Source: CAZWRK01 sp964635875
Lineage (GTDB): Bacteria > Pseudomonadota > Gammaproteobacteria > Burkholderiales > Aquaspirillaceae
Assembly: GCA_964635875.1 (NCBI GenBank)
Contig: CAZWRK010000011.1
Coordinates: forward strand, 1 to 51,808
Length of the DNA: 51,808 nucleotides
Reading direction: 5' to 3'
This document shows positions 34,201 through 41,895 of the stretch, piece after piece. The number at the start of each line of letters is the position of its first letter. The stretch's first letter is position 1. Both the position numbers and the translations under genes were made by a program. The notes beneath the pieces are model-generated. The model did not search any database and had not been told where the DNA came from. It saw only the letters and a program-made list of their open reading frames with translations.

Positions 34201-34726
34201 AGCGATGGCGACGTTAATGGAGGCGATCACGCGGATTGATGCTGAAACCCGCGACATGCTGCAATCAACATTTGATGCGGTGAATGCGTCGATGGCGGAG
34301 CTGTTTCCGATGTTGTTTGGGGGTGGGCGCGCGGAATTGGTGCTGACAGGAGAAGAAATTTTGGCATCGGGGGTGCAAATTATTGCGCAGCCACCGGGCA
34401 AGAAAAATTCGACCATTCATTTGTTATCGGGCGGCGAAAAAGCGTTAACGGCGATGAGCTTGGTGTTTTCGTTGTTCCGCTTAAACCCTGCCCCTTTTTG
34501 TTTGCTGGATGAAGTCGATGCGCCGTTGGATGATGCCAATACAGGGCGTTTTTGTGCTTTGGTCAAGCAAATGTCGGCGCGAACGCAGTTTTTGTATATC
34601 AGCCATAACCGTATCACGATGGAAGCCGCGACTCAGCTCATCGGCGTGACAATGCAGGAGCAAGGTGTGAGCCGGATTGTGGCGGTTGATATTCTGGAAG
34701 CATTGCAGATGCGGGAGCAGGGATAA
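31241..34726 (+). CDS. smc: Chromosome segregation protein SMC
   Basis: Condensin ATPase that organises and separates chromosomes with ScpA/ScpB. With a GTG start at 31241 it has 1161 residues. The Walker A is GPNGCGKSN (31-39), followed by a long coiled coil (about 165-500), a hinge (about 510-640, FEAWLSANGLADSRALWQCI), the returning coiled coil (about 660-990), the ABC signature LLSGGEKALTAMSL and Walker B FCLLDEVDAPLDD (about 1086-1098). Start choice: the GTG gives the canonical N-terminus MRLSHIKLAGFKSFVDP. An in-frame ATG at 31202 overlaps TACAAT (31198-31203), a likely -10 hexamer, which would place that ATG before the transcript start. yqgE is divergent. Confidence 0.96.
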   Translation: MRLSHIKLAGFKSFVDPTTIPVPGQMVAVVGPNGCGKSNVIDAVRWVLGESSAKQLRGESMQDVIFNGAGTRKPASRASVELVFDNQEGRASGPWGQYAEIAIKRVLTRQGESSYWINNQQVRRRDIADLFLGTGVGTKGYAVIEQGMISRIIEARPEELRAYLEEAAGVSKYKERRKETESRLNDTRDNLLRLDDIRQELESQVEKLGAQAEVAAQYQQLRQELTLQQNLHALARKAEAQKQEAETRAELARLETEETELSTRSTTLEAQLEAAREAHFAASDALSGHQSELADTQAQLVRLEEQIRHRLENRTRLEREITQARQEQATLQTQLSNVEGERELASMAFEEARFAVEEAALEDLDESVLLSAEADFRREDDAQQALLQQQAEQRRSRDLAAQNSQHAHKQLAHIAQRRQRLEQDAANAQSVGGEALAQAQIEREQADTAWESLSAQRQDLEQAQSEGEALLRERTQHLSRQREQLAGWEAEAQARASMLAQAPEGAFEAWLSANGLADSRALWQCITVDSGWERAVEVALADYANARLSAHWPEQVPPARLTIARTSSPHSSTQALSSTALLHRIRCQEPRFEAVLHEALAGIDTRADLSQCLADQAQLGAQMRLICPDGHLVGATSVRYYAPDSGEQRLENAAHIQRLQQHIEPLRDEVARLQAEVVQLQAQQAAYKQQLAPLRQALAQAETLRQKAVLAVARLEEGQAQQQALLQRIENERLQLKREEEESNQLLSESAWTSEEAALILEEIETQLEQVRIRRLDAETALNLARSRQREMDRQRQALQFTLLNAEQRVRDLTQRQQEWQSRSEALTQRLEALLMDRETLEEEDLDLTLQEVLDVFAEKEQRLAEARDALNGAQETLRHLESARQSAEQGLAPLRERYNQLLLKHQEAKLAIERFDEELQAAQADEVELLAILPENKKPAAYVADIARLSQAIQALGAVNLAALEELAAAQERHHYLAHQADDLNEAMATLMEAITRIDAETRDMLQSTFDAVNASMAELFPMLFGGGRAELVLTGEEILASGVQIIAQPPGKKNSTIHLLSGGEKALTAMSLVFSLFRLNPAPFCLLDEVDAPLDDANTGRFCALVKQMSARTQFLYISHNRITMEAATQLIGVTMQEQGVSRIVAVDILEALQMREQG

Positions 34727-34871
34727 GCCCAATCAGCGCTGACGACAGAGAAAAATGCGGCAATGGCATGATTGTTGCGGATCATTTGCACTGTATCAAC
34801 TAAGATGCAAAAGTAATGTTCTAAAGTGGTTGTTGTGCAAATATCATTTTTTCATAAAGGGAACGGTCCTC

Positions 34872-36848
34872 ATGCTATCTGGATTGTCGATTCGGACGCG
34901 TTTGCTGTTATTGGTGCTGATTCCGTTGGTGGCGCTGTTGGGGTATTCCTCTCACCTTGCGTGGAAAGATTATGGTGAAGCGCGCGAATTATCTGCTTCT
35001 GCTCGGTTATTAAGCTTCTCGGGTTTGGCGGGTGATTTGATGCATGCTTTGCAGGCGGAACGTGCACGCTCTATTGGCTATTTGCGCGGCGATGCGGATC
35101 AAGAAGCATTGAAGTTGGTTCGAGCTGAAACGGAGCGCGCCCGCAGTGCCATGATAGAGGGCATGAATCAGGTCTCTGATTTGCCCGATACTGTGCGCAA
35201 AACGGCAGAAACGATTGTGGCGCGCACCGGCGATTTGACGCGCCTGCGTCAGGGGGTTGATGCGCGTAGCATTACGCGCAAAGAGGTCGTTGATCCTTTG
35301 TCGGCCGATATTAATGTGTTGATGAATGTGGTGAGCGCTTTGGTTCACAGTCAGCGTGAGGCCGGATTAGCGCGTGATACCGCCGCTTTGTTTGCCCTCA
35401 TGTGCGAAAAGGAATACATCGGTCGCGAGCGTGGGGGAATTTATGAGGCGCTGGCGGCGGGCACGATGAGCGAGGCCGAGCGTCAAGCTGTGGCGGTGAG
35501 CGTGGGTCAACAAAGCAGTTGCCAAGAGCTTTTCGAGCATTTGGCTTCGCCGGATATGGTCGCAATTTATCAGGCAATTCGCACCTCTGATGATTACCAA
35601 GGTGGGATCAAATTGCGGGACTCACTACTCGTTGCGAACCCGTTGTCTAGCGTGAATATCACCCCAAGCAAATGGTTTGAAATTGCTTCATTTCGCGTTG
35701 ATTCGGTGAAAGGGATGCAAGATACGGTCTTTTATGCGATGAAAGATCGTGCTGAAACGCTGGCCGAGCATGCGCAACAAACTTTCTATTGGGTGTTGGG
35801 CACTGCATTACTGATTTTAGTGGTGGTGGTTTCGTTGTCCTGGTTGACGATGCGCGGCATTACTCAGCCAATTCGCTACTTACACCAGCTGATGGACTCG
35901 ATGAGCGAGCGTTTAGATTTGTCGTTGCGTGCCGACATGTCGGGGCGGCATGAAATTGCACAAATGGCGGGCGCATTTGATCGTTTAGTGGGCAATTTTT
36001 CAAATGCCATGCTGGATGTCGACCGTAATGCCCGTGATCTCGCCAGTGCTGCGGATCGTTTGGCGCAAGTTGCAGGTCATGCGGCAGAAGCCAGTGCTAA
36101 TCAAGCGAAAGCATCCAGCTTGATTGCCAGTTCTGTTGCGCAGCTGAGTGTTGGGGTCGGCTATGTGGCTTCCCATGCCAAAGAGTCTGAGAAAAATGCG
36201 TCAACCGCACAAAGCTTGGCAGAGGACGGGGTTGGCGAGATGAGCGCCACGACCACTGAAATTCGCTTGATTGCCAATACGGTCGGTGAAACTGCTAAAG
36301 ATATTGAGCAGTTGGCAAGTCGCTCATTGGCGATTGGTCAGATTATTAATTCGGTGCGTGAAATTGCTGACCAGACTAACTTGCTCGCCTTGAATGCTGC
36401 GATTGAGTCGGCCCGAGCGGGCGAGCTGGGGCGGGGGTTTGCGGTGGTGGCGGACGAGGTGCGGCGACTGGCCGAGCGAACCAGTAAAGCGACTTTGGAA
36501 ATTACAGGTTTGATCGAGGCGATTCGCGAGGATACTGGCCGTGCCGCACAAGGGATGGCGCTTGCAAGTACGCAGATGGGCGAAGGCATGGAGCTAATGG
36601 ACCAGGCCACTGCGACGCTCTTGCGTCTGAAAGAAAGTGCCGTATTAGCGTTCTCGACAGCAAGTGATATTTCGGCTGCGATGACTGAGCAAGGCGATGC
36701 AAGTGGTGATATTGCGCATTCTGTTGCCGATATCGCCTTGCATGCAGAAGAAAGTGATGCTTTGGTCAAGCAGGTCGCAGAAATTGCCGCTCAGGTCAAC
36801 GATACGGCGGGTGGGTTGAATGCGCTTGTGCACCGATTTACGCTATAG
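34872..36848 (+). CDS. Methyl-accepting chemotaxis protein with a NIT-type sensor domain
   Basis: Transmembrane chemoreceptor of 658 residues. Order: membrane helix 1 (about 10-29), a large helical periplasmic domain (about 30-300) of the nitrate/nitrite-sensing NIT type (MHALQAERARSIGYLRGDAD near its start, CEKEYIGRERGGIYEALAAG in the middle), membrane helix 2 (about 304-325), HAMP (about 326-380) and a cytoplasmic signalling domain. The hairpin tip is IINSVREIADQTNLLALNAA, followed by IESARAGELGRGFAVVADEVRRLAE (split near residues 515-540). An upstream in-frame ATG at 34755 would add residues before the membrane anchor; 34872 is preferred. No CheW-binding tail pentapeptide for CheR is seen. 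It sits between smc and zipA, where no gene is usual, and is closed by a terminator. Confidence 0.9.
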   Translation: MLSGLSIRTRLLLLVLIPLVALLGYSSHLAWKDYGEARELSASARLLSFSGLAGDLMHALQAERARSIGYLRGDADQEALKLVRAETERARSAMIEGMNQVSDLPDTVRKTAETIVARTGDLTRLRQGVDARSITRKEVVDPLSADINVLMNVVSALVHSQREAGLARDTAALFALMCEKEYIGRERGGIYEALAAGTMSEAERQAVAVSVGQQSSCQELFEHLASPDMVAIYQAIRTSDDYQGGIKLRDSLLVANPLSSVNITPSKWFEIASFRVDSVKGMQDTVFYAMKDRAETLAEHAQQTFYWVLGTALLILVVVVSLSWLTMRGITQPIRYLHQLMDSMSERLDLSLRADMSGRHEIAQMAGAFDRLVGNFSNAMLDVDRNARDLASAADRLAQVAGHAAEASANQAKASSLIASSVAQLSVGVGYVASHAKESEKNASTAQSLAEDGVGEMSATTTEIRLIANTVGETAKDIEQLASRSLAIGQIINSVREIADQTNLLALNAAIESARAGELGRGFAVVADEVRRLAERTSKATLEITGLIEAIREDTGRAAQGMALASTQMGEGMELMDQATATLLRLKESAVLAFSTASDISAAMTEQGDASGDIAHSVADIALHAEESDALVKQVAEIAAQVNDTAGGLNALVHRFTL

Positions 36849-36869
36849 CCCGCTGAGCTCGCATCAAAA

Positions 36870-36896
36870 GCCGTCTATTCAATAGGCGGCTTTTTT
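36870..36896 (+). terminator. Intrinsic terminator after the chemoreceptor gene
   Basis: GCCGTCTAT (36870-36878), loop TCA, ATAGGCGGC (36882-36890), then six T. The arms pair fully with one G-U pair. It starts 22 bases after the stop codon. Confidence 0.9.
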
Positions 36897-37273
36897 GTGG
36901 GCGCGCGGGTGACGATGCGTATTTATTTTTAAAGGTGGGCAGTCGATGTGGTTTGATTTTTTTACACGATGAGTAGGTGCTCAAAGTGCGCGGGCATGAT
37001 AGTTTGCGCCAGATCTTTGTCAGTTTAATCATGGTGAAGGGGTTGGATTTTCGCCAATTTAGATCAATATGGTGGCGATTGCCTGCGTTTTGCTCAACAT
37101 CATGTCGATGTTGTGTTGAGTCGGCGGTGCCTCAATAAGGCGCTTGAAATGGCTCCGTGTGATGGGTGAGGTGCGGCGGGATCGGCCGCTCTTTGTCCCT
37201 CAAGAAATGAGTGAATTTAAAGCCTGAGAGCGATGCGCTTTGGATGTGTCCTGAATGCGATCTGCCTCACGGC
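36897..37273. other. Gene-free stretch before the first assembly gap
   Basis: No supported gene lies here. It contains an inverted repeat CAACATC (37095-37101) / GATGTTG (37107-37113), nested beside a second pairing CTCAAC (37093-37098) / GTTGAG (37115-37120). There is no T run, so it is not a typical terminator. The stretch probably includes the promoter and perhaps the first bases of the carbonic anhydrase gene, but nothing in the last 100 bases before the gap reads as that protein's N-terminus. Confidence 0.5.
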
Positions 37274-37373
37274 NNNNNNNNNNNNNNNNNNNNNNNNNNN
37301 NNNNNNNNNNNNNNNNNNNNNNNNNNNNNNNNNNNNNNNNNNNNNNNNNNNNNNNNNNNNNNNNNNNNNNNNN
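37274..37373. other. Assembly gap (100 N)
   Basis: Exactly 100 N, the conventional placeholder for a gap of unknown size. It removes the 5' part of the carbonic anhydrase gene. If that gene is intact, about 120-140 codons are missing, so the real gap should be near 400 bases or more. Confidence 0.95.
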
Positions 37374-37610
37374 GATTCGGATTTTGAGACGCAAGTCGCC
37401 GCATGTGAGCGTGCATCTATCCTTGTTTCGCTTGAGAATTTGCTCACATTCCCATGGGTGAGTGAGCGCATTGAGAAAGGCACATTAGTGCTACACGGTT
37501 GGTATTTCGATATTCACAGTGGGGCGCTGGAAGGGGTTGATTTGGCCAGCGGAGAGTTTCGGCCGCTCGTCAGCTCACCATTGCCTGTCGATGGCACTGA
37601 GTCAAATTGA
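37374..37610 (+). CDS. Beta-carbonic anhydrase, C-terminal fragment (5' end in assembly gap)
   Basis: Reversible hydration of CO2 to bicarbonate. Only the last 78 residues are readable, starting directly after the N run. They contain the family's C-terminal signature SLENLLTFPWVSERIEKGTL followed by LHGWYFDIHSGALEGVDLASGEF, which is typical of beta-class enzymes of about 200-220 residues. The zinc ligands (Cys, His, Cys) and the substrate-binding Asp/Arg pair lie in the missing part. The fragment ends in a normal stop, and zipA has its own promoter 21 bases downstream. The truncation is an assembly artefact rather than evidence of a pseudogene, though a true 5' defect cannot be excluded. Confidence 0.85.
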   Translation, partial: DSDFETQVAACERASILVSLENLLTFPWVSERIEKGTLVLHGWYFDIHSGALEGVDLASGEFRPLVSSPLPVDGTESN

Positions 37611-37630
37611 ATGTTAAAGGCATCGGGTTC

Positions 37631-37659
37631 TGAACAGTACCGATATAAGTCCGTATAAT
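37631..37659 (+). promoter_or_regulatory. Sigma-70 promoter for zipA-ligA
   Basis: TGAACA (37631-37636), a 17-base spacer and a perfect TATAAT (37654-37659), ending 32 bases before the zipA ATG. It makes the zipA-ligA pair independent of the upstream genes. Confidence 0.65.
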
Positions 37660-37691
37660 GAACCACGTTTGACTTTTTCGGATGCAGGCGG

Positions 37692-38993
37692 ATGAATGAA
37701 TTACACATAGGCTTGATCGTGATTGGTCTGGTCGTCGTCGCGATTGTTTACGGCTACAACCAGCTCCAAGAGTGGCGCTATCAGAAAAAAGCACGTTCCG
37801 TTTTTTCCCAAGAGCCTCCTGATGTGCTCATTAAAGATGAGCAGGCGTCAGTGCGAGAGGACAAAAAGGACTTGCGCGTGGAGCCCATGGTCGATGAGCA
37901 GAATGAGGCGTTGCGCGCACAAGCGCCCTCGACGCCTATGGATGCGCCTATTGAGCTGGTGATTCCTCGTGAAAGCCTTCCTCCTGAGACGCCGCCATCA
38001 CCTGAGCCTGCTTTACGGATTCCGATGCCTGAGCCTGAGCGACCTAAAAAGGTTCCGCCTCCCCAAGTCGTGCCTTTGCCTTCACGTGAGCCGCCGCCGG
38101 TCATTGCAGAGCCGCCACCGATTGCGATTGTGCCGGAGCCTCGTGCGGCAGAATCCTCGGCACGTTTGGATATCGATGACCAACAGGTTTTGATTCAGAG
38201 CATGTTGGATCCTTTGCTGGACTACATTTCTGAGTTGCGTTTTCCTGCGCCCATTTTCTTGGATAAATTGGCATTGCCCGAAGTGTCGAAGCGCGTGCAA
38301 TTAATTGGTAAGACGGATAGCGGGCGCTGGCAGGTCTGCGATAGTGCGCACCCTGTTCGCTACTCCGAGCTCAGGACGGGGATTCAACTGGTGGATCGCC
38401 AAGGCGTGATTGCCGAGCCCGAGTTGCTGAGTTTCTGTGGCGCTGTCAGTTCGTTTGCGGCCGATTCGCGTGCAAGCATCGCTTTTCCTGATTTGCGCCA
38501 ACAGCTTAGCGCGGCACGAGATTTGGATCATTTCTGCGCCGAGGTCGATATGCTGATTGGGCTGAGTATTCGCGCGGCGAGTCCCTTCTCAGGCAAGACA
38601 CTCGCCAGTTTTGCGGAGAAGCGCGGTTTGGAACTCGCTGCAGACGGCCGTTTCCATTTCTTGTCGGACTCTGGGAATAGCCTATTTACTTTGGGCTTGC
38701 CCGATGACCGGCGTTTAGAGGCACGGACCTTGCCGACTTTGTCGTTAGATCGCGTTACTTTGTTGTTCGATGTGCCGCGCGTGGCCGGTGGCCTGCAAGT
38801 TTTTGATCGGGCGATTGGGTTTATCTGCGCTTTTGCCGAAGAAGTGGGTGGCGAGCTCGTCGATGATAATCAACGCGTTCTGACTGAAAAAGGGTTGGCC
38901 TCGATTCATGGCCAGTTACAACATATTTATGGCCGCATGGATGATCGCGGGATTGCTCCGGGATCGGTTGCGGCGCTTCGGCTATTTGCATGA
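37692..38993 (+). CDS. zipA: Cell division protein ZipA
   Basis: Membrane-anchored FtsZ tether of the early divisome. The 433 residues follow the ZipA plan: a short periplasmic end, one membrane helix (about 6-22, IGLIVIGLVVVAIVYGY), a basic then acidic stretch, a proline/glutamate-rich flexible linker (about 93-155), and a globular C-terminal region. The FtsZ-binding fold at about 300-430 contains RVTLLFDVPRVAGGLQVFDR and LTEKGLASIHGQLQHIYGR. Sequence identity to enterobacterial ZipA is evidently low, so the call relies on architecture and on position. Its stop overlaps the ligA start (ATGA), the usual zipA-ligA pairing. Confidence 0.88.
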   Translation: MNELHIGLIVIGLVVVAIVYGYNQLQEWRYQKKARSVFSQEPPDVLIKDEQASVREDKKDLRVEPMVDEQNEALRAQAPSTPMDAPIELVIPRESLPPETPPSPEPALRIPMPEPERPKKVPPPQVVPLPSREPPPVIAEPPPIAIVPEPRAAESSARLDIDDQQVLIQSMLDPLLDYISELRFPAPIFLDKLALPEVSKRVQLIGKTDSGRWQVCDSAHPVRYSELRTGIQLVDRQGVIAEPELLSFCGAVSSFAADSRASIAFPDLRQQLSAARDLDHFCAEVDMLIGLSIRAASPFSGKTLASFAEKRGLELAADGRFHFLSDSGNSLFTLGLPDDRRLEARTLPTLSLDRVTLLFDVPRVAGGLQVFDRAIGFICAFAEEVGGELVDDNQRVLTEKGLASIHGQLQHIYGRMDDRGIAPGSVAALRLFA

Positions 38994-40933
38994 CAGATTC
39001 TAAAGAAGGCCAAGAGCGCGCAGCGAGTCTGCGCGCTTTGTTATGGCGCTATAACCACGAGTACTACGTTAACGATGCGCCGACCGTCCCCGATGCGGAA
39101 TACGATCGCCTTTTCCGTGAATTGCTGGCGCTAGAAGCCGCGCATCCCGAACTGAAAACAGCCGATTCGCCGACGCATCGCGTTGGCGGCCAGCCCGTAG
39201 CGGCCTTCGCCAGCGTGACCCATCGGGTGCCCATGTTGTCCTTAAACAACGTGTTCTCTGATTTTTCGGCAGAGGATGTAGCTGCGCGCCACGCTGAGCT
39301 GATTCAGTTTGATGCGCGTTTGCAAAGCAGTTTGGCGCAGACCGAGATTGAATACGCCGTCGAACCCAAGTTCGATGGTTTGGCGGTTTCTCTGGTGTAC
39401 GAACGGGGCCAGTTGGTACAGGGTGCCACCCGTGGCGATGGCCAAACTGGCGAAAATGTGACCGAGAATTTGCGTACGATTCGCGCGATTCCCTTGCGGC
39501 TGGCGGGCGATCAAGTGCCGGATTATTTGGAGGTGCGCGGAGAGGTCTTGATGTTGAAGGCCGACTTTGAGCGACTCAATGCAGAGCAGGCTGAGAAAAA
39601 CCTCAAGCTGTTTGCAAATCCCCGAAATGCGGCCGCAGGTAGCTTGCGCCAGTTGGACTCGAAAATCACCGCTTCGCGGCGCTTGGCGTTTTTCGCCTAT
39701 GGCATCGCTGAGATTCAGGGTGTTGATTTACCGGAAACGCATGCTCAAATCTTGGATAGATTGGCAGGATGGGGCGTGCCGGTGTGCTCTGAGCGGTCGG
39801 TTGTGTGTGGGGTGGCAGGATTGATTGCATTTTATGAATCGATCCATGCCCGTCGCGCTGACTTGCCGTTTGAGATTGACGGCGTGGTGTATCGAACGAA
39901 TTCGCAGGCGCAGCAATTGGCATTGGGGTTTGTGTCGCGCGCGCCTCGATTTGCGATTGCGCATAAATTTCCTGCTGAAGAAGCCTTGACGGTGGTCGAG
40001 GCGATTGATGTGCAAGTCGGCCGTACCGGCGCATTAACGCCGGTTGCACGCTTAAAACCGGTGTTTGTCGGCGGCGTGACGGTGACGAATGCGACACTGC
40101 ACAACGAAGACGAAGTGCGGCGCAAGGATGTTCGGGTCGGTGATACGGTGATTGTCCGGCGGGCNNNNNNNNNNNNNNNNNNNNNNNNNNNNNNNNNNNN
40201 NNNNNNNNNNNNNNNNNNNNNNNNNNNNNNNNNNNNNNNNNNNNNNNNNNNNNNNNNNNNNNNNGGTGAAAAGTTGGTGGATCAGTTAATCGAACATCAA
40301 TTGGTGCGCACGCCCGCTGATTTGTACCGGCTGGGGCTGATGAAGCTAGCTGAATTGGAGCGGATGGCGGAAAAATCCGCAAGCAATCTGCTTGCTGCGA
40401 TTGAGAAAAGCAAGCAGACCACATTGCCGCGTTTTATTTACGCGCTTGGGATTCGGAATGTGGGCGAGGCGACTGCTCGCGATTTAGCGCGTCACTTTGG
40501 GTCGTTGGATGAGGTGATGACCGCTTCAACTGAGGCGCTCTTGCAGGTGCCCGATGTTGGGCCAGTGGTCGCGGAGTCGATTCGAGATTTCTTTGCCGAG
40601 CCGTTGAATGTCGAAGGGGTCGAGCAATTGCGTGCTTCGGGCGTGACATGGTCAGAAGGCGAACCGGTTGGTCTGCAAGAAGTGGGGCCGTTGCAAGGCA
40701 AGACTTTGGTTTTGACCGGCACGCTACCGAATTTAAGCCGTGAAGATATGAAAGCGCGATTAGAGGCCGCTGGCGCAAAAGTCAGTGGGAGTGTTTCCAA
40801 GAAAACGGATTATGTGGTTGCAGGGCAAGATGCTGGCTCTAAGTTGGATAAGGCTCAGGCTTTAGGTATTGCTGTATTAGATGAGGCGGGGGCATTGGCA
40901 CTGTGTACACCGCCCGCCATGATTGAATCATAA
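38990..40933 (+). CDS. ligA: NAD-dependent DNA ligase LigA (interrupted by an assembly gap)
   Basis: Seals nicks in replication and repair using NAD+. It begins with the Ia domain (YNHEYYVNDAPTVPDAEYDR), then the adenylation site EPKFDG with K127, and the RGEV and NPRNAAAGSLRQLDS motifs. The OB-fold follows up to RVGDTVIVRRA, then 100 N, then HhH repeats (about 425-570 as drawn) and a C-terminal BRCT domain from GPLQGKTLVLTGTLPNLSRE. By comparison with E. coli LigA as I recall it, roughly 74 residues including the four-cysteine zinc finger should lie in the gap; the 100 N keep the frame but are too short. The gene is otherwise intact. Confidence 0.95.
   Translation: MTDSKEGQERAASLRALLWRYNHEYYVNDAPTVPDAEYDRLFRELLALEAAHPELKTADSPTHRVGGQPVAAFASVTHRVPMLSLNNVFSDFSAEDVAARHAELIQFDARLQSSLAQTEIEYAVEPKFDGLAVSLVYERGQLVQGATRGDGQTGENVTENLRTIRAIPLRLAGDQVPDYLEVRGEVLMLKADFERLNAEQAEKNLKLFANPRNAAAGSLRQLDSKITASRRLAFFAYGIAEIQGVDLPETHAQILDRLAGWGVPVCSERSVVCGVAGLIAFYESIHARRADLPFEIDGVVYRTNSQAQQLALGFVSRAPRFAIAHKFPAEEALTVVEAIDVQVGRTGALTPVARLKPVFVGGVTVTNATLHNEDEVRRKDVRVGDTVIVRRXXXXXXXXXXXXXXXXXXXXXXXXXXXXXXXXXXGEKLVDQLIEHQLVRTPADLYRLGLMKLAELERMAEKSASNLLAAIEKSKQTTLPRFIYALGIRNVGEATARDLARHFGSLDEVMTASTEALLQVPDVGPVVAESIRDFFAEPLNVEGVEQLRASGVTWSEGEPVGLQEVGPLQGKTLVLTGTLPNLSREDMKARLEAAGAKVSGSVSKKTDYVVAGQDAGSKLDKAQALGIAVLDEAGALALCTPPAMIES
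40165..40264. other. Assembly gap (100 N) inside ligA
   Basis: Exactly 100 N between the OB-fold and the helix-hairpin-helix region of LigA. Homology predicts about 223 missing bases, so the length is nominal. A missing zinc finger should not be read as biological. Confidence 0.95.
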
Positions 40934-40947
40934 GGACGAAATGCTTC

Positions 40948-41817
40948 ATGCAGAAAATTACTAAAGCGGTTTTCCCCGTTGCAGGGATGGGGACACGTTT
41001 TCTTCCCGCGACTAAAGCGAGCCCAAAGGAAATGCTGCCAGTCGTGGATAAACCACTGATTCAGTATGCGGTGGAGGAGGCACTTGAAGCGGGCATTACG
41101 GAGCTGATTTTTATTACTGGCCGTAATAAGCGCTCTATTGAAGACCATTTCGACAAGGCGTATGAGCTAGAAACCGAATTAGAGCTGCGCAATAAGCAAA
41201 AATTGCTCGATATTGTTCAGGGGATTTTGCCAAAGTCTGCGAGCTGCGTGTATATCCGCCAAGCTGAAGCTTTGGGATTAGGGCATGCGGTATTGTGCGC
41301 GCAGCCGGTGGTGGGGAACTCGCCCTTTGCCGTGATCTTGGCCGACGATTTAATCGACGGTGAGCCGGGTGCGATGCAGCAAATGGTGGAGCATTTTGAA
41401 TCGACGCATGCTTCGGTATTGGGTGTGGAAAATGTCGCTCGGGAAGAGACCAGCAGCTATGGCATTGTTGAGGTGCAAACTGTTGCGGGCGTGTCTCGGG
41501 TTTCGAGCATTGTAGAAAAGCCGAAGCCTGAGGAGGCGCCATCGACGTTGGCGGTCGTGGGTCGGTACATTTTAACGCCGCGTATTTTTGACAAGCTGCA
41601 GAATGTCACGGCGGGTGCGGGCGGTGAAATCCAATTAACCGATGGAATTGCTGCGTTGTTGAAAGACGAGCCCGTTTTGGCCTTCCCGTTTAAGGGTATT
41701 CGCTATGACTGTGGTTCTAAGCTCGGCTACTTAAAAGCAACCGTTAACTACGCGCTCAAGCACCCTGAGGTCAGTGAGGGTTTTGCCCAGTACCTTGATC
41801 ACTTAAAAACGCGTTAA
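40948..41817 (+). CDS. galU: UTP-glucose-1-phosphate uridylyltransferase
   Basis: Makes UDP-glucose for envelope polysaccharides and glycolipids. The 289 residues have the bacterial GalU nucleotide-binding start KAVFPVAGMGTRFLPATKAS with PKEMLPVVDKPLIQYAVEEA, the metal-binding FAVILADDLIDG, IVEKPKPEEAPS and the sugar-binding GGEIQLTDGIAAL. It is complete, starts 14 bases after ligA and ends at a strong terminator. It is not the thymidylyltransferase RmlA, from which the PVAGMGTRFLPATKA start separates it. Confidence 0.96.
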   Translation: MQKITKAVFPVAGMGTRFLPATKASPKEMLPVVDKPLIQYAVEEALEAGITELIFITGRNKRSIEDHFDKAYELETELELRNKQKLLDIVQGILPKSASCVYIRQAEALGLGHAVLCAQPVVGNSPFAVILADDLIDGEPGAMQQMVEHFESTHASVLGVENVAREETSSYGIVEVQTVAGVSRVSSIVEKPKPEEAPSTLAVVGRYILTPRIFDKLQNVTAGAGGEIQLTDGIAALLKDEPVLAFPFKGIRYDCGSKLGYLKATVNYALKHPEVSEGFAQYLDHLKTR

Positions 41818-41843
41818 TATTGCTACTGTGCTGGATTGACTTG

Positions 41844-41871
41844 GCTGCCATCAATGGATGGCAGCTTTTTT
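41844..41871 (+). terminator. Intrinsic terminator after galU
   Basis: GCTGCCATC (41844-41852), a four-base loop, GATGGCAGC (41857-41865), then six T, A and more T. It lies 26 bases after the galU stop and upstream of the hpt start at 41896. Confidence 0.92.
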
Positions 41872-41895
41872 ATTTTTATTTTGTTTGAGATTTTT

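Noticed and set aside
37233..37373. Coding sequence upstream of the first N run joined to the carbonic anhydrase fragment
   Set aside because: The frame is open only because N codons are not read as stops; the bases before the gap do not resemble a carbonic anhydrase.
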